Shown in pieces: positions 36,165 through 47,325 of a stretch of 64,000 bases of DNA (the stretch's first letter is position 1; every line of letters begins with the position of its first letter). The notes beneath the pieces are model-generated. The model searched no databases. It was not told where the DNA came from and saw only the letters and a program-made list of their open reading frames with translations. The stretch is from Marinobacter zhanjiangensis. Its GTDB lineage: Bacteria > Pseudomonadota > Gammaproteobacteria > Pseudomonadales > Oleiphilaceae. The stretch covers positions 186,001 to 250,000 of the forward strand of contig NZ_BMXV01000006.1 in the NCBI RefSeq assembly GCF_014651935.1, given 5' to 3'. Both the position numbers and the translations under genes were made by a program.

Positions 36165-36937
36165 TTCTGGCAGCAGGGCAGGGTACCCGGCTTCGCCCGT
36201 ATACCAATGACCGCCCGAAGTGCATGGTTGCACTGGCAGGTAGGCCATTGCTCCACCACCAGCTGGCCACCATGGCTCGTTGCGGCGTGGAAGAGAACAT
36301 CACGGTTATCGGTGGTTACCGCGCAGCTGACCTGGACCCACAGCACGGTGCTCTGGCGATAAATCCGCGGTTCGACCAGACCAATATGGTGCTGACCCTG
36401 TTCGCTGCCCGAGACAAAATGGTGGATGGCGAAGACCTGTTGATCAGTTATGGCGATATTGTCTACGAGGCGCGGGTGCTGCAGGCTGTGGTCGACTGTG
36501 ATGCCCCGGTCTGCCTGGCCGCCGATCGTGAATGGAAGCGGCTCTGGCAGCTGCGTATGGATGAGCCACTGGACGATGCGGAAACCTTCCGTATGGACGG
36601 TCAGGGCTACGTCACGGAACTGGGGCGCAAGCCCAGCAGTTATGATGATGTCGAGGCGCAGTATATGGGGCTGATCAAGATCCGGGGCGACCAGGTTTCG
36701 CGGTTCAAGGCGTTTTTTGACGGCCTGGACCGGTCTGCCACCTATGACGGCAAGGATTTTGACAACATGTATATGACCAGCCTGATCCAGGGCATGATCG
36801 ACGCCGGCTGGCCGGTAAAGGCTTGCCTGGTGGATAACGGCTGGCTGGAAGTGGACACGGCGGACGAACTGGAAGCCTATGAAGCCATGGCGGCCTCGGG
36901 CGACCTGGATGCCTACTGCCGGCTGGAAACATCCTGA
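36152..36937 (+). CDS. LicC-like cytidylyltransferase (Cj1416 type)
   Basis: A 261-residue nucleotidyltransferase: QTLILAAGQGTRLRPYTNDRPKCMV is the nucleotide-binding loop, FDQTNMVLTLFAARD and LLISYGDIVYE (metal Asp) follow, and the C-terminus carries WLEVDTADELEAYEAM. This fits small cytidylyltransferases such as LicC and Cj1416. Cj1416 joins CTP and glutamine phosphate. ATG at 36152 has AGAGAG upstream and overlaps the hydrolase gene. It is the last plus-strand gene before a convergent sulfotransferase-like gene. Confidence 0.78.
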   Translation: MQTLILAAGQGTRLRPYTNDRPKCMVALAGRPLLHHQLATMARCGVEENITVIGGYRAADLDPQHGALAINPRFDQTNMVLTLFAARDKMVDGEDLLISYGDIVYEARVLQAVVDCDAPVCLAADREWKRLWQLRMDEPLDDAETFRMDGQGYVTELGRKPSSYDDVEAQYMGLIKIRGDQVSRFKAFFDGLDRSATYDGKDFDNMYMTSLIQGMIDAGWPVKACLVDNGWLEVDTADELEAYEAMAASGDLDAYCRLETS

Positions 36938-36942
36938 GCCAG

Positions 36943-37872
36943 CTATTCTGGCAGGTTAGCCCGTAGCTGCCGCAGGCGGTCCACCAAGGGGCGGTAGCCT
37001 TTGAGGGTCTGCTGGATGGCCTCCGTCTGGCCGATGCCGATATTCCGGGCGGACTCCTGGGGCTTGAAGGGGGCCCCTGCCATCTGTTCCGGCTCCATGC
37101 CCAGGAACCGGCATAGCCGGTCGGCCTGGCTGTCGTGATCTTCCACGAAAGCCTCGAAGCTGACGTTCAGAAGGCGTCCTTGTGGCAGTATCCGGTGTAG
37201 CTCCAGCAGGGCTTCTAACTTGTTGGCAATGCCGTTGAGGACATAGGCCACGTCATCGGTTTCGGTGTCGTCAAAGGCCGGGTCGGATTTGCGCTTGCCG
37301 ATCTTGCCTTGTCGAACCACCTCCGCAAACTGGTCTTCCGGGTCCCGGTGGACCACAATCAGCCGGTAAGGCTCGAAAACACCTGGCCAGGTGTGCTCAT
37401 GCTTGCCTATCCAGATGGGCTGGTTCCAGACAACGGCTTTTCGGTTTCCGGTGATATGCTGACCCACGGCCTGTAGCCATTCATTCCAGGCTGTCACGTC
37501 ACTTGGCTGACCTGAGCGTGCCAGTTGTTGGCGGTACTGTTCCAGGTATTTCAGCTTCAGTTGTTGATGGAATACCTGGTCCTTCAGGGACAGGCTGGCG
37601 GGATCGGGGGTGCCACGCTGTTTCCACCAGGCCGCCGGCAACTTGCCGAGGGCCGTCTCCAGCCAGGTCCGGCGGGCCAGTTTCACGGCCTGGGCTGCGG
37701 TGTCTGATTCCAGCATGGTGCCAAGCCGGCCCTGACGCTTGAAATCGGTAAACTCGCCCTTGGGCACCCGACACTCGGGGTGCCCCTTCAGGTAGTCCAC
37801 CACGGCACCGGAGCCGGACCAGTAGATGCCTGCAACCAGGACGTTCAGGGGAGTGGGCGCGTGTTGGTTCAT
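36943..37872 (-). CDS. Sulfotransferase-like protein
   Basis: A 309-residue P-loop protein. The N-terminal NVLVAGIYWSGSGAVVDYL resembles the 5'-phosphosulfate-binding loop of PAPS-dependent sulfotransferases, and YRLIVVHRDPEDQFAEVV resembles the 3'-phosphate site. The rest is helical and poorly conserved. Its first bases overlap the end of the upstream GT4 gene by 4 bases. It would add sulfate to a surface glycan, common in marine bacteria, but family membership is by motif only. Confidence 0.6.
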   Translation of the reverse strand: MNQHAPTPLNVLVAGIYWSGSGAVVDYLKGHPECRVPKGEFTDFKRQGRLGTMLESDTAAQAVKLARRTWLETALGKLPAAWWKQRGTPDPASLSLKDQVFHQQLKLKYLEQYRQQLARSGQPSDVTAWNEWLQAVGQHITGNRKAVVWNQPIWIGKHEHTWPGVFEPYRLIVVHRDPEDQFAEVVRQGKIGKRKSDPAFDDTETDDVAYVLNGIANKLEALLELHRILPQGRLLNVSFEAFVEDHDSQADRLCRFLGMEPEQMAGAPFKPQESARNIGIGQTEAIQQTLKGYRPLVDRLRQLRANLPE

Positions 37873-39056
37873 GGGGTTTCAACTTCAGGTTCTGACAGGA
37901 ATGCTGCGGTCACTACATCACTGCGGAATGGCGCCAGCCATTCCTCCTGCACCGTGATCGGTAGCCGCGCTACCGTGGATTCCAGACCAGCTGCCAGTCC
38001 ATCCACGCTAGCAGGCGTCAGGAACTGCTCCAGTTCGCCACGGAATACAAACCGGACGCCGCCCCGGCTGTCGGTGGACAGGATCGGCGTGCCACAGGCC
38101 AGCGCCTCGGTCAGCACAATCCCCAGTCCCTCATACTCAGACGCCAGCACAAACAGGTCGGCCCGCTGCATCCAGGGATAGGGGTTGCGCCGCTTGCCGG
38201 CGAACATCACCCGCTCGGCAATACCCAGCTCTTTGGTTTTTCTTTCAAGTTCCTGGCGTAAGGGTCCTTCGCCGACAATCACCAGCTGGTGCGATATGTC
38301 GGCCTTTGCGAAGGCCTCCAGCAGCAGGGCGTGCCCCTTCTGGGGCACCAGCCGGGCGACGTTGACGATATAGGGCGATGCCGGGATATCCGGATCATTC
38401 TCTTGTGCCATAGCCTGGATCTGCTCCATGGGGCAGGGGTTGGTGATAACCCGCAGGCTCCTGGGTGTGATGTTTCCGAGCGCAAACGCCTCTTCGGCGG
38501 ATTCCTGAACGCCGGACGAAACACAGGCCAGGTGGCGACCTTCAAATACCAGTTTCCACTCCCGGCGCTTCTGCCACAGGGGGCGGTCGTAATGGATGAC
38601 ATTTTCCAAAACATAGATGCAGCGGTCATCCCGGAACGACCAGAAATACTTGAAGGTACCCAGGCCCCGAAAGATGATGCGGTCGAAGCGACCATGCTGA
38701 CGCTCGAGCTTGCGGATGTGACGCTTGAGTAACCAGCCCTGCAGCCAGCCCACCCAGATGAAGTGGGACCGGGGCAGGATTACGCCCAGAACAAGCCGCG
38801 ACAGCAGGAACACGGGAATGCCCACTACCGACTTCATCAACTGCTGGAGCTGGTCCCAGTGATGCAGGGTAACCCGGCTGTCCGCCGGTTGCAGGTCGTT
38901 AGGCTGGTTCCGGCAACTGAGCAGGTGGCTGTCGTGGCCCTGTTCGGCGAAGGCATCCGCCAGATTAACAGCTACTCGCTCCATGCCGCCCATCTTCAGG
39001 CTATGGATGACGACGAGGGTTCTCATGGGCTGATTGGCAGAGCGGTTTTCAGGCAT
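37869..39056 (-). CDS. GT4 family glycosyltransferase
   Basis: A 395-residue GT-B glycosyltransferase. N-terminal VIHSLKMGGMERVAVNLADAF is the acceptor domain start; the donor domain has NVARLVPQKGHALLLEAFAKA, VIVGEGPLRQELE and E-x7-E in EGLGIVLTEALACGTPIL. It overlaps both neighbours (8 bases with the GT2 gene, 4 with the sulfotransferase-like gene), forming a three-gene minus-strand operon. Confidence 0.88.
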   Translation of the reverse strand: MPENRSANQPMRTLVVIHSLKMGGMERVAVNLADAFAEQGHDSHLLSCRNQPNDLQPADSRVTLHHWDQLQQLMKSVVGIPVFLLSRLVLGVILPRSHFIWVGWLQGWLLKRHIRKLERQHGRFDRIIFRGLGTFKYFWSFRDDRCIYVLENVIHYDRPLWQKRREWKLVFEGRHLACVSSGVQESAEEAFALGNITPRSLRVITNPCPMEQIQAMAQENDPDIPASPYIVNVARLVPQKGHALLLEAFAKADISHQLVIVGEGPLRQELERKTKELGIAERVMFAGKRRNPYPWMQRADLFVLASEYEGLGIVLTEALACGTPILSTDSRGGVRFVFRGELEQFLTPASVDGLAAGLESTVARLPITVQEEWLAPFRSDVVTAAFLSEPEVETP

Positions 39057-39897
39057 CGGAACGGGACTTCTCGATGCCGTTCTCCGCCCGGAAGGTACGG
39101 TTCGCCTTCACGGCCTTGCGGATAGCCCGGTTCTTCTCCCAGATTTCCGGCTTCGAGTAACCCCGGGCGTGATCCAGGTGCAGGCAAACGGTGCTGTAGC
39201 GGATCTGTTTGGACTTGAGGCCGTAGTTCCACAGGCGTTCGCCCAGTTCCCGGTCCAGGCCGCCGTACTGCATGTCCTCGTTGAAGCCGTTGACGGCGAT
39301 CAGGTCGCGGGTCCAGGTGGAGCTGTTCATGCCATTCCAGCTGGCTGCAGCCGGGGTCACGGCGTTGAGCAGTTTGCGAAAGTTGTTTGACGGCGACAGT
39401 TTCCAGAGCTTGTGATTCTTTGGCTGGCCGTGTTCCACCAGCCACTGCGGGTCGAAGATGACGCCGCTGCGGATGTCGTCGTCGGAGATGCTTTCCGACA
39501 CTGCCATGGTGAGCTTGATATAGCCGCCGGACAGGAAGTGTCTGGGCTCCGCCAGGCGACGGTGGGTGGCGATAAAATCCGGCTCCGGGATGCAGTCGCC
39601 ATCGGTAAAGATCAGGTAATCGCAGTCTGTCTCGCGGATGGCCTTGTTGAGGATCTGGCACTTACGGAAGCCTTCATCTTCATGCCATACGTGGTCGATG
39701 GTGAGGATGCCCCGTTCACGAAAGCGGTCGATCAGTTGACGCGTTTCGTCGGTGGATCCGTCGTCGGCCACGATCACCCGGAAGTCATTGTCCGACTGGT
39801 TCTCATACCCGGTCAGGACCTTGCCAAGCCAGACCGGAGAGTTGTAGGTGGTGATGACCACGCCAATCGCATTGGGTGCTTTGTCGTTTACGGGCAT
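39049..39897 (-). CDS. GT2 family glycosyltransferase
   Basis: A 282-residue GT-A glycosyltransferase: GVVITTYNSPVWLGKVL, DDGS in VIVADDGSTDETRQL, the metal site IFTDGDCIPEPDF, and a C-terminal GGLDRELGERLWNYGLK. The last is typical of GT2 enzymes with a galactosyltransferase-like second motif. It is the first gene of the GT2-GT4-sulfotransferase set. The sugar is unknown. Confidence 0.87.
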   Translation of the reverse strand: MPVNDKAPNAIGVVITTYNSPVWLGKVLTGYENQSDNDFRVIVADDGSTDETRQLIDRFRERGILTIDHVWHEDEGFRKCQILNKAIRETDCDYLIFTDGDCIPEPDFIATHRRLAEPRHFLSGGYIKLTMAVSESISDDDIRSGVIFDPQWLVEHGQPKNHKLWKLSPSNNFRKLLNAVTPAAASWNGMNSSTWTRDLIAVNGFNEDMQYGGLDRELGERLWNYGLKSKQIRYSTVCLHLDHARGYSKPEIWEKNRAIRKAVKANRTFRAENGIEKSRSDA

Positions 39898-39985
39898 AAA
39901 TCGTGAACAGGCTCAGAAATGTGAAACAGATCCAGATTATACATGGTCGGGCCCCGGGCTGCCTGTCAGGGATATTGCTGGGACA

Positions 39986-40897
39986 CTATTTGCACCGTTT
40001 GGCGGGGTTATAAGGGTTGATCTCCCCGGGTGTGCGGTGACGAAAGCGCTTGTATTCCCACTGATATTGCTCGGGGATCTCCCGCACGCACTGTTCCACC
40101 GACTTGTTGAGAGCGGTCACGGCCGTGACCGGGTTCTTGTCGTCGATGTCCGGTTCGGTGGGGCGGATGACAATGCGGAAGCCCTCGCCATCCTTGAGCC
40201 GTTCGGCAAACGCGATAACTGATGCGGCGCCCGATTTGGCAATCAGTTTGGGGGCCAGGGTCATGGTACGAACGTTGATGCCGAAGAAAGGACCGTAGGC
40301 GTAGCCGCTATTCTTGTCGGGGCTCTGGTCCGGCAGGATACCGGCAATGCCGCCGCCCTTGAGGATACCGACCATTCGGGCGAGGCCCCGGCGGTCGCCC
40401 CTGACCAGGGTGGAGCCGGCCCGCTCGCGAACACGGATCATATATTCCTCGAACTCCGGCAGGTGAGGTGGGCTATAAAGGGCGGCCATCTGGTAACGGG
40501 AGGAAAAATAGACACCGACCAGCTCCCAGTTTCCAAGGTGCGGGGCCAGCAGGACGACGCCCCTGCCTGATGCCAGGGCCTCATCGATCAGATCCAGGCC
40601 TTCAACCTCCCGGATCAGGCCCAGGCATTTTTCCACCGGCCACTCCCACATCAGAGGAATTTCGGTAAAGGTCTGGCCGGTGTGCCGCAGGCTGGAGCGG
40701 ATCAGACGTTGGCGCTGCTCCTCTGGCATTTCGGGGAAGCACAGGTTGATGTTGGCCATGGTTACCGCTTTTGAGCGGGAAGGAAACCACCAGCTCAGGG
40801 TACCAATAACCCGGCCGATGCGCTGGGCCATGCGGAGGGACAGTTTGCCGGCGATCCGTAGCGCGAGCACGGCGAGCGAGGTCCTGGTGAGCGCCAT
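39986..40897 (-). CDS. LpxL/HtrB-type lipid A acyltransferase
   Basis: A 303-residue inner-membrane acyltransferase. The catalytic H-x4-E is in LLAPHLGNWELVGVY, with MANINLCFPEMPEEQRQRL upstream and GIAGILPDQSPDKNSGYAYG downstream. It would add a secondary acyl chain to a lipid A precursor from acyl-ACP. ATG at 40897 matches the family start; a GTG at 40948 is unlikely. It lies next to a second acyltransferase and waaA. Confidence 0.88.
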   Translation of the reverse strand: MALTRTSLAVLALRIAGKLSLRMAQRIGRVIGTLSWWFPSRSKAVTMANINLCFPEMPEEQRQRLIRSSLRHTGQTFTEIPLMWEWPVEKCLGLIREVEGLDLIDEALASGRGVVLLAPHLGNWELVGVYFSSRYQMAALYSPPHLPEFEEYMIRVRERAGSTLVRGDRRGLARMVGILKGGGIAGILPDQSPDKNSGYAYGPFFGINVRTMTLAPKLIAKSGAASVIAFAERLKDGEGFRIVIRPTEPDIDDKNPVTAVTALNKSVEQCVREIPEQYQWEYKRFRHRTPGEINPYNPAKRCK

Positions 40898-40993
40898 AGA
40901 AACGGGGTTTCCTGTTGCAAGAGCGGGCTGAAGGGAAGCTATCACCAAAGGTGCGGGTGGGCAAGTGGGGCCGGTTGCCGACCCCTGTCCAAT

Positions 40994-41974
40994 TCAGTCG
41001 CGGCGTTTACTCCGGCGCCGGCGCTTGCCCTGCTTGCCGTAAAGATCCGGATCATCCGGGTTGGGGCGGGTCTTGAAGCGTCGGTGCATCCACAGGTACT
41101 GGTCGGGATGCCGGCGGATTTCCTGTTCGATGGTCTTGTTCACACGGGTGGCATCGGCCAACTCGTCGCCACTGGGGAAGCCTTCCAGTGCAGGGTGGAA
41201 GTAGATGTCATAGCCCGGACGGTCCTCCCGGCGGAAGTGGCTGAACGGCATCACCGCACAACCACTGCGTTCGGCAATGCGGGAAGTGGCGGTAATGGTG
41301 CCAGTGGGAATGCCGAAGAAGGGCGCGAACACGATACCCTTGCGTCCATAGTCCTGGTCGGTGGCGTACCAGACGGCGCGGTTCATCTTGAGCCGCTTGA
41401 GCAGGCCGCGCAGATCCTTGGCGTCGAGCACGGCGCCGTACCGACTTTCCCTGGACCGGGTCATGACGGCATTCATCAGCGGGTTATTGTGGTCCCGTTG
41501 CATGACGTCGGCTTCCATTACCTCCGTGGCCAGGCTGCCGCCCATTTCCAGGGTGCTGTAGTGGCCGCCCACCAGCAGTACACCCTTGCCACCCTCCAGG
41601 GCCCTGTCGAGGTGGTCCAGGCCGTGCACGGTGGTGATGTCCGAGAGATCGGCCATATCCCGGAACCAGCCAAGGCCTATCTCCATCATGCCGATACCGT
41701 TGGCCCGGAATGACTTGCGCACCAGCGCCTGCTGTTCTTCCGGTGACAGCTCCGGGAAGCACAGGCCGATATTGACCTCGGTAATGTGGCGCCGTCGCGG
41801 CACCAGTCGCCAGGCCAACTCGCCGGCCAGCTTGCCGATACCCCATTGCCAGCGAAGGGGCAGGTGGGCAATCAGCCACATGATGCCGAGGCCCAGCCAG
41901 GTGGGCCACCAGCGGGGATGCAGGTAGTGGGTGTAGTTCAGGTCCCGTGTCTTGTTGCGATGCTCGCGCTTCAC
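40994..41974 (-). CDS. Second LpxL-type lipid A acyltransferase
   Basis: A 326-residue relative of LpxL/LpxP. One N-terminal membrane helix (about residues 27-45), ITEVNIGLCFPELSPEEQQAL, catalytic H-x4-E in LLVGGHYSTLEMGG, then WYATDQDYGRKGIVFAPFFG. It differs clearly from its neighbour at 39986-40897, so the two probably place different secondary chains. GTG start. A very basic C-terminal tail (RRRRSKRRD) may bind membrane phosphates. Confidence 0.88.
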   Translation of the reverse strand: MKREHRNKTRDLNYTHYLHPRWWPTWLGLGIMWLIAHLPLRWQWGIGKLAGELAWRLVPRRRHITEVNIGLCFPELSPEEQQALVRKSFRANGIGMMEIGLGWFRDMADLSDITTVHGLDHLDRALEGGKGVLLVGGHYSTLEMGGSLATEVMEADVMQRDHNNPLMNAVMTRSRESRYGAVLDAKDLRGLLKRLKMNRAVWYATDQDYGRKGIVFAPFFGIPTGTITATSRIAERSGCAVMPFSHFRREDRPGYDIYFHPALEGFPSGDELADATRVNKTIEQEIRRHPDQYLWMHRRFKTRPNPDDPDLYGKQGKRRRRSKRRD

Positions 41975-42134
41975 TTTGCCGATGTTTCCGTCAGGTCGTT
42001 GAAAGGAATCAGGTAAGAAAGTTTACAGGGCTTGTCCGGCACTGTCAGTGTCGCGTGCGATCAGGGGTACTCTCCCGGTGGCACTATCGACGCTATTCGC
42101 TAGAATGGCCGTGCCACCTGATGACGGAGCCTCC

Positions 42135-43406
42135 ATGCTGCATTTTATCTACTCGCTATGTTACCGGCTGGCGTTGCCGTTCGCGCTGTTGTACCTCTGG
42201 TGGCAGACGCGTCGCAACGGTGGCGACAGCCAGGGCTGGCAGCAACGCCTGGGGTTGGCGGCACCCACATCGGAGCCGGTCATCTGGGTGCACGCGGTGT
42301 CGGTGGGCGAGACCATCGCCGCTGCACCGCTGGTGAAAGCCCTGCTGGGGCGGCGCCCGGACGTGCCGGTGCTGATGACCGCCATGACTGCCACAGGAGC
42401 AGCGCAGGCCCGGAGCCTGTTTGGTGATCGGGTGCTCTACGCTTATTCGCCCTTTGACACGCCCGGCTCGGTACGCCGGTTCCTGCGCCGGGTCAGGCCT
42501 CGTGCTCTGGTTATCATGGAAACCGAGCTCTGGCCCAACATGATTGTCGAGACCAGTCGCGGGCATTGCCCCATCTTCCTTGTCAATGCCCGACTGTCGG
42601 AGCGCTCCGCCCGGGGATACCAACGCATTGGTGGCTGGACGCGCTCTTTGCTGGGCCGGATGGACTGGATCGCGGCCCAGGCCGGGGATGACGCCGCGAG
42701 GTTCCGGGAACTCGGAGTTGGTGGCGATTCCGTCTCAGTGACTGGGAGCATCAAGTTCGATGTGGAAATCACTGACGAGGTGCGTGATCGCGCTTCGGCT
42801 TTGCGCGATAGCTTCGGGCAGCGGCCGGTATGGATCGCGGCCAGTACCCATGACGGCGAGGACGAAAAGCTTCTGGCTGCCCATGCCAGGGTATTGGAGC
42901 AGCTGCCAGAGGCCTTGCTGATTCTGGTGCCGCGGCATCCGGACCGGTTCGATACCGTCGCGGCATTGACGGGCAGCCGGGGGCTTTCCTGTGTGCGTCG
43001 TTCCGCTGGTCAGCCGGTAGGACCTGCGCAGGTGTACCTTGGTGACACCATGGGGGAGTTGCTGGTGATGTACGGTGCGGCGGACATGGCGTTTGTAGGT
43101 GGCTCGCTGATCGAACGGGGCGGCCACAATCCCCTGGAGCCGGCGGCGTGGGGCATCCCGGTAGTAACAGGTTCCCATGTGTTCAATTTCGAGACGGTAT
43201 TCAGGCAACTGGACAAGGGAGAGGGTCTGGTGCGGGTAGAGGATGAACGCGATCTGGCGGAGCAGGTGGCCCGGTTGTTGAGCAATCCGGAGCAGGCTGA
43301 GGAGACTGGCCGGTCAGCACTGGCGGTTGTCGAGGCCAATCGCGGTGCTCTGGACCGCGTGGTCAATGGCATTCTCAGCCGACTGGGGCCGACTGAGGAT
43401 GCCTGA
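42135..43406 (+). CDS. waaA: Kdo transferase
   Basis: A 423-residue GT30 enzyme that transfers Kdo from CMP-Kdo to lipid IVA. Key text: WVHAVSVGETIAAAPLV (catalytic Glu), METELWPNMI, VTGSIKFDVE, RHPDRF and GSLIERGGHNPLEPAAWG. ATG at 42135 with CGGAG 5 bases upstream gives the E. coli length (425). With KdkA in the same region, a phosphorylated Kdo is likely. Convergent with tolC, 4 bases apart. Confidence 0.94.
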   Translation: MLHFIYSLCYRLALPFALLYLWWQTRRNGGDSQGWQQRLGLAAPTSEPVIWVHAVSVGETIAAAPLVKALLGRRPDVPVLMTAMTATGAAQARSLFGDRVLYAYSPFDTPGSVRRFLRRVRPRALVIMETELWPNMIVETSRGHCPIFLVNARLSERSARGYQRIGGWTRSLLGRMDWIAAQAGDDAARFRELGVGGDSVSVTGSIKFDVEITDEVRDRASALRDSFGQRPVWIAASTHDGEDEKLLAAHARVLEQLPEALLILVPRHPDRFDTVAALTGSRGLSCVRRSAGQPVGPAQVYLGDTMGELLVMYGAADMAFVGGSLIERGGHNPLEPAAWGIPVVTGSHVFNFETVFRQLDKGEGLVRVEDERDLAEQVARLLSNPEQAEETGRSALAVVEANRGALDRVVNGILSRLGPTEDA

Positions 43407-43410
43407 CCTC

Positions 43411-44799
43411 TTACCGGGTAGGGTCGTCCAGGGTCTCATCTTCCGTAGCCAGAGCCTCGATGCCCGGGGCGTTCGCACTGAGCCACTTGTTCAGTTCGAC
43501 GATGTCCTGAGGACTCAGGATGCCAGCTGACTGTTTCAGACGCAGGGAGTTGACCACGTAGTCATATCGGGCATTGGCGTAGTCCCTGAGCGCCACGTAA
43601 TAGGCCCGCTGTGCGTCCAGCACCTCAACAATGTTGCGGGTGCCCACGTCATAGCCTGCCAGTGTGGCATCCAGGGCGCTACGGCGGGACACGATGGTCT
43701 GCTCGAGCGCGGATGCGGTTTCAATGTTGGTGTTCACGGTCCGGAACACGCTGCGGGTGTTCACCCGCACATCCCGGCGGGTGGTGGACAGGTTGTGGTC
43801 TTGCACATCCACCACGGATCGTTGCTGCCGGACACCCGCCTGGATGCCGCCGCCCGCGTAAAGCGGAACATTGATGCTGACACCGATGACGCCCTCGGTG
43901 GTGGTGCCATCCTGCTGGCCACCACTGAGACCGGTGGGGGTGCTTACCTCAACGTTGTCGAGTCGTTGCCGGCCCAGGGATGCGGTCAGTTCCACCGTGG
44001 GATAGTGGCCAGCCTTGGCTTCCTTCAGATTGGCCTTGCTGGCCTGCAGTTCGCGGATGGCGGTTTCAATCTGCCAGTTCTGCTCCACGGCTGTGGCTTC
44101 CCATTCCTGGGGGTCCATCGGCTGGGGTCGCATCAGGGGGAAATCCTGTTCCAGGTTCTCCAGTTCACCGGGATACTCCCCGGTCATGCGGGCAAGCCTT
44201 TCACGCGCAATGTCCAGGTCGCTCTCGGCCGCAATGCGGCGGCTGCTGCTGTCGTCGAAGCTGGCCCGGGCTTCATAGACTTCGGTGATGGCAATCAATC
44301 CCACGTCGAAACGTTCCTGCGCCTGTCCGTATTGTCGCTCGATCGCATTTTCGGTGGCCCTGGCTGTGGTCAGGTTATCCGCCGCTCGCAGGACGTTAAA
44401 GTAGGCTTCTGCCACATCCAGAATCAGTTGCTGCTGGGCCAGATTGTACTCCGCCCTTGCGGCTTCGGTCTGAAGTTTGGAGGCATCGTAGGCAAACCAG
44501 GCATCAGCCTGGAACAGAGGCTGTGAAAGCTGCACGCCGTAACCGAAGCTCTGGTACGAGTTGCCCTGGCTGGGGCCGTCAACATCGTAGTGGTTGGCGT
44601 TTCCATAGGCGCCTATCTGTGGCAACAGTGCGCTTCGGGTGACATCCGCGCTGGCTTCCTGGGCTTCCAGAGAGGCCCTGGCCGCGGCGATCCCGGAATC
44701 GTAGGAAATAGCCTGTTCGTAGCTTTCCACCAGGTCCATACCCAGCGCGGCCTGCGCCGATAAAAGACTGATCAGGCCGCATAGCAGTTGCTTTTTCAT
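43411..44799 (-). CDS. tolC: TolC-type outer membrane efflux protein
   Basis: A 462-residue protein with a signal peptide (MKKQLLCGLISLLSAQAALG). The two-fold repeated OEP domains are visible (VESYEQAISYDSGIAAARASLEA and a later VDVQDHNLSTTRRDVR region). Features such as YNLAQQQLILDVAEAYFNVLRA and GTRNIVEVLDAQRAYYVALRDYANARYDYV are TolC-specific. It forms the exit duct for efflux pumps and type I secretion. ATG 44799 has GGGAGAA upstream. The nudF-yqiB-cpdA-yqiA set found next to tolC in E. coli lies just beyond thiC. Confidence 0.93.
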   Translation of the reverse strand: MKKQLLCGLISLLSAQAALGMDLVESYEQAISYDSGIAAARASLEAQEASADVTRSALLPQIGAYGNANHYDVDGPSQGNSYQSFGYGVQLSQPLFQADAWFAYDASKLQTEAARAEYNLAQQQLILDVAEAYFNVLRAADNLTTARATENAIERQYGQAQERFDVGLIAITEVYEARASFDDSSSRRIAAESDLDIARERLARMTGEYPGELENLEQDFPLMRPQPMDPQEWEATAVEQNWQIETAIRELQASKANLKEAKAGHYPTVELTASLGRQRLDNVEVSTPTGLSGGQQDGTTTEGVIGVSINVPLYAGGGIQAGVRQQRSVVDVQDHNLSTTRRDVRVNTRSVFRTVNTNIETASALEQTIVSRRSALDATLAGYDVGTRNIVEVLDAQRAYYVALRDYANARYDYVVNSLRLKQSAGILSPQDIVELNKWLSANAPGIEALATEDETLDDPTR

Positions 44800-44971
44800 G
44801 TGTTCTCCCAAAGTGGCACCCAATCTGACCTGACAGGGCCGGCGATTCAGTTGGTTCGTGGCAGCGTCAGTTACCAAGCTTATTAATTAGAGCGGTAGCT
44901 CATTATGGACAATAAACCGGCGGATCTCTAGACTTGGATCGTGCACGGTTTACAGGTGCACTATTAAAGGA

Positions 44972-45012
44972 CTTTCAGGTTGCCTGATGGTTTCAGGCTG
45001 GTAACCTGAAAG
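44972..45012. other. Strong hairpin just upstream of the TPP riboswitch
   Basis: CTTTCAGGTT (44972-44981) pairs perfectly with AACCTGAAAG (45003-45012), and inside it GCCTGA pairs with TCAGGC, giving about 16 base pairs with a small bulge and a 5-base loop. There is no T run for a plus-strand terminator. The 452 bases between tolC and thiC otherwise hold the promoters, the riboswitch and nothing else I can read. Confidence 0.5.
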
Positions 45013-45032
45013 GCGAAGATTGCCAGAATCGC

Positions 45033-45135
45033 GTCTTGACGGGGTGCTGGTTCAGCAAATAATGCTGACCGGCTGAGATTGCAGTGCAGAACCCGCTTAC
45101 CTGATCCGGTTAACACCGGCGTAGGGATCCAGGAC
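45033..45135 (+). ncRNA. Thiamine pyrophosphate (THI-box) riboswitch
   Basis: All conserved blocks are present in order: GGGGTGC (45041), GGCTGAGAT (45071), ACCTGATCCGGTTAACACC and GGCGTAGGGAT (to 45128). The closing stem pairs GTCTTGA with TCCAGGAC. The element senses thiamine pyrophosphate and represses thiC downstream. Confidence 0.95.
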
Positions 45136-45175
45136 AGCTCTGATCAGCCAGTAGTCTGAACCCGTTTCCTGCACC

Positions 45176-47129
<1,954 letters not shown>

Positions 47130-47161
47130 CTCTTTACTTGGACTGCCGGGTTCGGTGGCGG

Positions 47162-47273
47162 GGGCCGCAGGGCGATGAAATTTTCCCGGACACGCCGTGA
47201 ATCCATCCATGGAGGCTCTTCGAAAACGTCCCTGTTTTCGAAGGTCCGGGAAAATTCCCTCACCCTGCAGCCC
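47162..47273. repeat. Long palindromic element, copy 2 (after thiC)
   Basis: A 112-base element homologous to the one at 20169-20276. Outer arms GGGCCGCAGGG/CCCTGCAGCCC (10 of 11), main arms AATTTTCCCGGAC (47179-47191) with GTCCGGGAAAATT (47244-47256), inner hairpin CTTCGAAAAC/GTTTTCGAAG with loop GTCCCT. Loop text ACACGCCGTGAATCC is conserved against copy 1, while the stems differ by paired changes. It lies 32 bases after the thiC stop. Confidence 0.85.
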
Positions 47274-47325
47274 CTCGGACTATGCAGTTGCCCGCTGTCT
47301 GAATATCTCGGAGTCTAGGGAAGCG

